In this document: positions 6,148 to 9,281 of the stretch, in pieces
Layout of the letters: each line of letters starts with the position of its first letter
Position numbering within the stretch: position 1 is the stretch's first letter
Origin: Rubrobacter sp.
Lineage (GTDB): Bacteria > Actinomycetota > Rubrobacteria > Rubrobacterales > Rubrobacteraceae
Direction: 5' to 3'
Length of the DNA stretch: 9,281 bases
Assembly: GCA_013695335.1 (NCBI GenBank)
Contig: JACDAR010000121.1
Location: 1 to 9,281, forward strand
Translations under genes and position numbers: made by a program
The notes under the pieces: model-generated
Databases searched by the model: none
Seen by the model: the letters and a program-made list of their open reading frames with translations, nothing else
What the model was told of the DNA's origin: nothing

Positions 6148-7524
6148 CTATCCGACCGCCGTTCGAGACCGGGCGTCAGCATCACGCCCCCAGAAACCAT
6201 CAGGGGCAAAAAGCTCATCGACGCATTCTTCGAGGACGCCGGTTTCGTGGGCGAGGTCGAGGACCGTGTAGCGGGTCCGGATCATGCGCGACCGGAAATA
6301 AGTCGCCCGGAACTCATCCCACCCCAGCCCGATCTCCGTCGGGCTCGTGGGACACGCGGCCTCCCGCAACATCGCCCGCAACTCGTCCGCCGGCATCAAC
6401 TGTTTCACGAGTCTTTCACGCAACCCTGGCCACCGCTCCTGGATCAGTTCGAGGCGGTCTACCAGTTCTTCCGCATCCAGATATTTGCCGAGGGTCTGCT
6501 CGACGGCGGCCTCATCCAGCGGCGGCGAGTGCGCCTCCCGTACCGACTTCTCCACATCCTCTCGGGAGGGCCAGTTGCGGCGTATCTCGTCCACGTCGAG
6601 GTTGCCGAGGTCGCGCTCCAGTATTCGTTCGTACAGCGCAGCTATGGCGATGGACCCGACCCCAACCTTGAAGCCGTGGGAGAGCGGTGGGTCTTCGTCT
6701 CGGCCCAGTCCTTCTCCCTCCCACAAATGGCTGAAGAGGTGTTCCCCGCCGGAGGCCGTGCGGGATGACTGGTACGCCTGCATGGCTAGACCAGACATGA
6801 TCAGACCTTCTATCAGCCCGTCCATCGCCGCGCCTTCACCCGCGATAAGCTCGGCGGGGCTGCTGATCCAACCCTGCAGATGGTCCTGCACCAGCGACCA
6901 ACCCGTCTCATCAATCTTCTCGACCTCGAGCGCGTCGGCAACCATCCAATCAGCCCCTGACGTCACCTTGCCAAGCAGGTCAGCGTACCCCGAGGCCGTC
7001 ATTCTCCGCGGGGCGTTCACGAGTACGTCCACATCTGCCAGGACGACCGTCGGGGCCGGGCAGGTAAGCGTCTGCTTGTGTCCATCTTTCTCGATGGAGG
7101 CCCCGAACGCCGTGTACCCATCCATCGAAGCGGCTGTGCCGACGCATAGATAAGGACGCTCGACCTCGTAAGATGCACGCTTGGCCAGATCGTTGAGCGT
7201 CCCCGAGCCCACGGCAACCGGGATGGCGTCATGCTCCCGCAGCGACCTGACGAGCTTCTCCACGTTTCCATACTCTGCATACACGGTCGGTTGGCCTGGG
7301 AAGATGTACGGCTCGACCTGCTCGCACCCGGCGTCTTCAAGGCTGCGTTTGACAGCCTCGCCAGCGACCTCGAACGTGTTCTCATCCGCGACGATCACCG
7401 CTTTTCGATCCCCGAAGTTCTCCGCGAATACATCCCCGACGGAGGCGAGAAGGTCCGACTCTATCCTGACTATTTTGGTGTCGGTCGCGTCCTGTAGCGC
7501 AGCCTGAATCCGCTCTTCGTTCAC
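6148..7524 (-). CDS. Glycerol-1-phosphate dehydrogenase-like protein (AraM family)
   Basis: A 458-residue member of the iron/zinc-dependent sn-glycerol-1-phosphate dehydrogenase group (AraM of Bacillus, G1PDH of archaea), which interconverts dihydroxyacetone phosphate and glycerol 1-phosphate with NAD(P)H. Visible motifs are VIVADENTF (44-51) in the nucleotide-binding domain, the dinucleotide-phosphate loop VGSGTLNDLAKRAS (105-118), PYLCVGTAASMDGYTAFGASI (124-144), ADLLGKVTSGADW (181-193) with metal ligand Asp182, GGEHLFSHLWE (259-269) with His262 and His266, and LSHGFKVGVGSIA (281-293) with His283. All expected metal ligands are thus present. The C-terminal end RTRYTVLDLAHETGVL also suits AraM. 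It is longer than Bacillus AraM (about 390 residues). The start is GTG at 7522-7524, after GAGGGG at 6-base spacing. In an operon with a kinase and polyol permease, the true substrate may be another polyol phosphate. Family sure, substrate open. Confidence 0.9.
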   Translation of the reverse strand: MNEERIQAALQDATDTKIVRIESDLLASVGDVFAENFGDRKAVIVADENTFEVAGEAVKRSLEDAGCEQVEPYIFPGQPTVYAEYGNVEKLVRSLREHDAIPVAVGSGTLNDLAKRASYEVERPYLCVGTAASMDGYTAFGASIEKDGHKQTLTCPAPTVVLADVDVLVNAPRRMTASGYADLLGKVTSGADWMVADALEVEKIDETGWSLVQDHLQGWISSPAELIAGEGAAMDGLIEGLIMSGLAMQAYQSSRTASGGEHLFSHLWEGEGLGRDEDPPLSHGFKVGVGSIAIAALYERILERDLGNLDVDEIRRNWPSREDVEKSVREAHSPPLDEAAVEQTLGKYLDAEELVDRLELIQERWPGLRERLVKQLMPADELRAMLREAACPTSPTEIGLGWDEFRATYFRSRMIRTRYTVLDLAHETGVLEECVDELFAPDGFWGRDADARSRTAVG

Positions 7525-7555
7525 CTGCTGCCCCTCGTCTCGCCGCTGCTACACA

Positions 7556-8419
7556 TCAATCGTCCTGCCATCCAAGCTCCTCCCTGAGATCCTGCGGCAT
7601 CAGGTGGTCTATCCGCGCGAGGACGTACTCCGGCACGTTTTCCTCCGGCTCCTCCGCGAGCGATTCCGAGGTCGTCTCGCCGGTGAGGACTACGGCGGAC
7701 GGCATACCTGCGTCGAGGCCCATGCGGATGTCGGTGTACAGCCGGTCGCCGCTCATCACGCAGTCCTTCGCGTCGAGATCCATCAGGTCCATGATGGTAT
7801 GGAGCATGATCGGGTCCGGCTTGCCGACGTTGACCTCGCACTTCGCGCCGGTGCATCCCTCGATGGCCCCGACGATGGCCGCCGCGTCCGGCTCTCCGCG
7901 TCCTCCGGGAAACGGGCAATAGCGATCTGGATTCGTGGTCACGAGCATCGCCCGCCCGTGGAACCAGATGGCGTCGAAGGCGATCTGTAGTTTGCGGTAA
8001 TCGAAGCCCCTGTCGTAGCTGGCGATGACGATGTCTATTTCTTTCGGATCTTCGGACATCTTTATTCCGGCATCTTGCAACGAGTTCTTGAGCGGTTCCT
8101 CAGCGATGGGAAAGACGACCGCATCAGGGTGGTTCTCCCGCAGCCACTGCGTCATGGTGACTACGGTGTTCACTATCTCCGAGACCGGCGTTTCCAGGCC
8201 GAGCTTCGTCAGCTTCTCCGCGTACATCTCGGGGTCTTTGGTCGGGTTGTTGGAGAGGAAGACTACACGCTTTCCCAGTTCCCTGAGCTTCAGGATCAGT
8301 CGTTCCGCGCCAGGCAGAAGGTCGTCGCCGAGGTAGATGGTCCCGTCGAGATCGAAAACGTAGCCGTCGTAAAGCCGCTCGGGCGAACGCAGGAGGTCAG
8401 ATTTGACGCCTTCGGACAT
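7556..8419 (-). CDS. HAD-IIA family sugar phosphatase (AraL/NagD-like)
   Basis: A 287-residue cytoplasmic hydrolase with the normal length of the NagD/AraL/p-nitrophenyl-phosphatase group. HAD motif I is FDLDGTIYLG with nucleophile Asp23 and acid/base Asp25; motif II is FLSNNPT with Ser56; motif III is VNVGKPDP with Lys200; motif IV is MSGDRLYTDIRMG with Asp225 and Asp230, the Mg2+ ligands. The C2-type cap lies between motifs II and III, including the stretch IVIASYDRGFDYRKL, typical of class IIA. The ATG start directly follows the TAG of the upstream kinase gene, with GGAG at the kinase end as ribosome-binding site, so the two are translationally coupled. AraL in Bacillus is a broad sugar phosphatase next to AraM; here too the phosphatase stands next to the AraM-like gene. 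A likely job is removing phosphate from overflow or side-product phosphosugars, or making glycerol from glycerol phosphate. The substrate is not known. Confidence 0.92.
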   Translation of the reverse strand: MSEGVKSDLLRSPERLYDGYVFDLDGTIYLGDDLLPGAERLILKLRELGKRVVFLSNNPTKDPEMYAEKLTKLGLETPVSEIVNTVVTMTQWLRENHPDAVVFPIAEEPLKNSLQDAGIKMSEDPKEIDIVIASYDRGFDYRKLQIAFDAIWFHGRAMLVTTNPDRYCPFPGGRGEPDAAAIVGAIEGCTGAKCEVNVGKPDPIMLHTIMDLMDLDAKDCVMSGDRLYTDIRMGLDAGMPSAVVLTGETTSESLAEEPEENVPEYVLARIDHLMPQDLREELGWQDD

Positions 8420-9281
8420 CTAGGCTCCGGCTTTCTCGCCCCGGCTCGCCTCGTGCCGCGTGACCTCGTGGACTAGCTCCTGCATTTGGGGGTACGTTTC
8501 CACGTACTTGTCAACGTAGAACTGGTACTCCTCGTGTTGTTCCTGGTCAGGTTCGAGGCTGCGTTCGACGTGAACCATCTCGTTCGCCGCCGTCTGGATA
8601 TCGGGGTATGCGCCAGCCCCGACCGCGCCCAGGATCGCGGAGCCGAGCGCAGGCGCTTCGCTGACCTTCGTGAAGTGGATCGGAAGGTTCGAGATGTCCG
8701 CGTGCAGCTTCATCCACAGCTCGCTCTTGGTGGCCCCGCCGCAGACGACGCCCATGTTCGGCTCGAAGTCGTTATCTCGCATGGTCCGCAATATGTGCTC
8801 GGTGCCGTAGCAGATACCTTCGAGGATGGCGCGGAATACGTGCTCCTCACCGTGGTGGAGTGTGAGGCCCCAGATCATGCCTCGCGCCTCGGAATCCGTG
8901 TACGGCGTCCGATTGCCCTGCCAGTAATCCAGCACGACGAGACCCTCCGAGCCGGGCGAGACCTTCGCAGCCTTCTCGTTGAGCACCTCGTATACGCCCA
9001 CCCCACGCCGCGCGGCCTCCTCCGTGGAGTCCTTTGCGAAATGGTCCTTGAACCACTTGACGATTGATCCAGTGGAGGTCTGTCCGCCCTCGACTGTATA
9101 CTGTCCCGGCACCACGGCGTCCGTGTACGAACCGAAGAAACCCTTGCCGTAGATCGGCTCCGCTGACTGCCCGACCATTACGTGGGATGAACCGGCGATA
9201 AGCGCGGTCTTGCCTGGGGTGAGCACGTCGAGGCCGACCATCGCCACGAAGGCGTCGCCCCCACCCTCGGCGACCGGGATG
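8420..9281 (-). CDS. FGGY-family carbohydrate/polyol kinase, C-terminal domain, cut by window edge
   Basis: The last 286 residues are visible; the frame is open to the window edge (IPVAEGGGDAFVAMVGLDVL), so the GTG at 9245-9247 is an internal codon. This covers the end of domain I and all of ATP-binding domain II. FGGY signs are VAEGGGDAF, where the GGxDA element ends domain I, KTALIAGSSH in the phosphate-binding strand, EGGQTSTGSIVKWF (63-76 of the visible part), LDYWQGNRTPYTDSEARG, the adenosine-binding VVCGGATKSELWMKLHADI starting near 178, and EAPALGSAILGAVGAG near the end. The GGQTSTG form is seen in ribulokinase- and erythritol kinase-like branches and is less like glycerol kinase. The protein phosphorylates a sugar or polyol with ATP. 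It is the first visible gene of the block and overlaps none, its TAG touching the ATG of the phosphatase gene. The substrate cannot be fixed without the N-terminal domain. Confidence 0.92.
   Translation of the reverse strand, partial: IPVAEGGGDAFVAMVGLDVLTPGKTALIAGSSHVMVGQSAEPIYGKGFFGSYTDAVVPGQYTVEGGQTSTGSIVKWFKDHFAKDSTEEAARRGVGVYEVLNEKAAKVSPGSEGLVVLDYWQGNRTPYTDSEARGMIWGLTLHHGEEHVFRAILEGICYGTEHILRTMRDNDFEPNMGVVCGGATKSELWMKLHADISNLPIHFTKVSEAPALGSAILGAVGAGAYPDIQTAANEMVHVERSLEPDQEQHEEYQFYVDKYVETYPQMQELVHEVTRHEASRGEKAGA

Noticed and set aside
6247..7153. Plus-strand frames of 173-268 codons opposite the AraM-like gene
   Set aside because: Compositionally biased (Ser/Arg-rich) shadows without start signals; the minus-strand protein has all family motifs.
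8486..9067. Plus-strand frame of 193 codons opposite the kinase
   Set aside because: Shadow of the FGGY kinase; no ribosome-binding site or recognisable domain.
1..9281. CRISPR arrays, tRNA or rRNA genes, insertion sequences, phage or toxin-antitoxin genes
   Set aside because: No regularly spaced repeats, tRNA-like cloverleaf, transposase or defence-protein motifs were recognised on either strand.

Overview
The window looks like a chromosomal segment from a fairly GC-rich (roughly 60% by eye) Gram-positive-type bacterium. Gene content and protein style (GTG and TTG starts with good Shine-Dalgarno sites, acidic proteins, polyol/sugar-phosphate genes, an actinobacterial-type amino-acid ABC cassette) suggest an actinobacterium, perhaps Rubrobacter-like. 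This taxonomic guess is inference; no rRNA or other marker gene is present.

Layout. (a) 1-263, plus strand: the C-terminal end of a zinc-type (MDR) alcohol/polyol dehydrogenase, cut by the window edge. (b) 264-355: a short convergent intergenic region with a nested inverted repeat, probably a terminator. (c) 356-2381, minus strand: a polar amino-acid ABC cassette in the order binding protein, permease, ATPase, visibly decaying. The binding-protein gene lacks its N-terminal half, the permease has a one-base frameshift near its C-terminus, and only the ATPase is intact. (d) 2377-2781, plus strand: the C-terminal third of a Rieske ring-hydroxylating oxygenase alpha subunit. It abuts the truncated binding-protein gene head to head, so about 2370-2385 is a rearrangement scar or an assembly join. 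(e) 2818-9281, minus strand: six genes in one direction, transcribed from the right edge: FGGY sugar/polyol kinase (its N-terminus lies outside the window), HAD-IIA phosphatase (AraL-like), glycerol-1-phosphate dehydrogenase-like enzyme (AraM-like), polyol-type MFS permease (RbtT/DalT/CsbX-like), RpiB/LacAB-type isomerase, and a class V PLP-dependent aminotransferase.

How the genes may work together. The six-gene block reads as a catabolic route for a polyol or ketose. The MFS protein imports the substrate and the FGGY kinase phosphorylates it. The AraM-like dehydrogenase oxidises a polyol phosphate (or reduces a ketose phosphate), and the RpiB-like enzyme isomerises a ketose phosphate to an aldose phosphate. 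The HAD enzyme removes or recycles stray phosphosugars. The same set of functions occurs in erythritol catabolism, but with an AraM-type dehydrogenase in place of the EryB (GlpD-like) enzyme. The substrate cannot be read from the sequence. The kinase and phosphatase genes touch (TAG directly followed by ATG) and the dehydrogenase follows after 31 bases, so these three are surely co-transcribed. The next three are separated by gaps of about 90-120 bases and may be expressed separately or adjusted by intergenic structure. No regulator gene is visible; it would lie outside the window.
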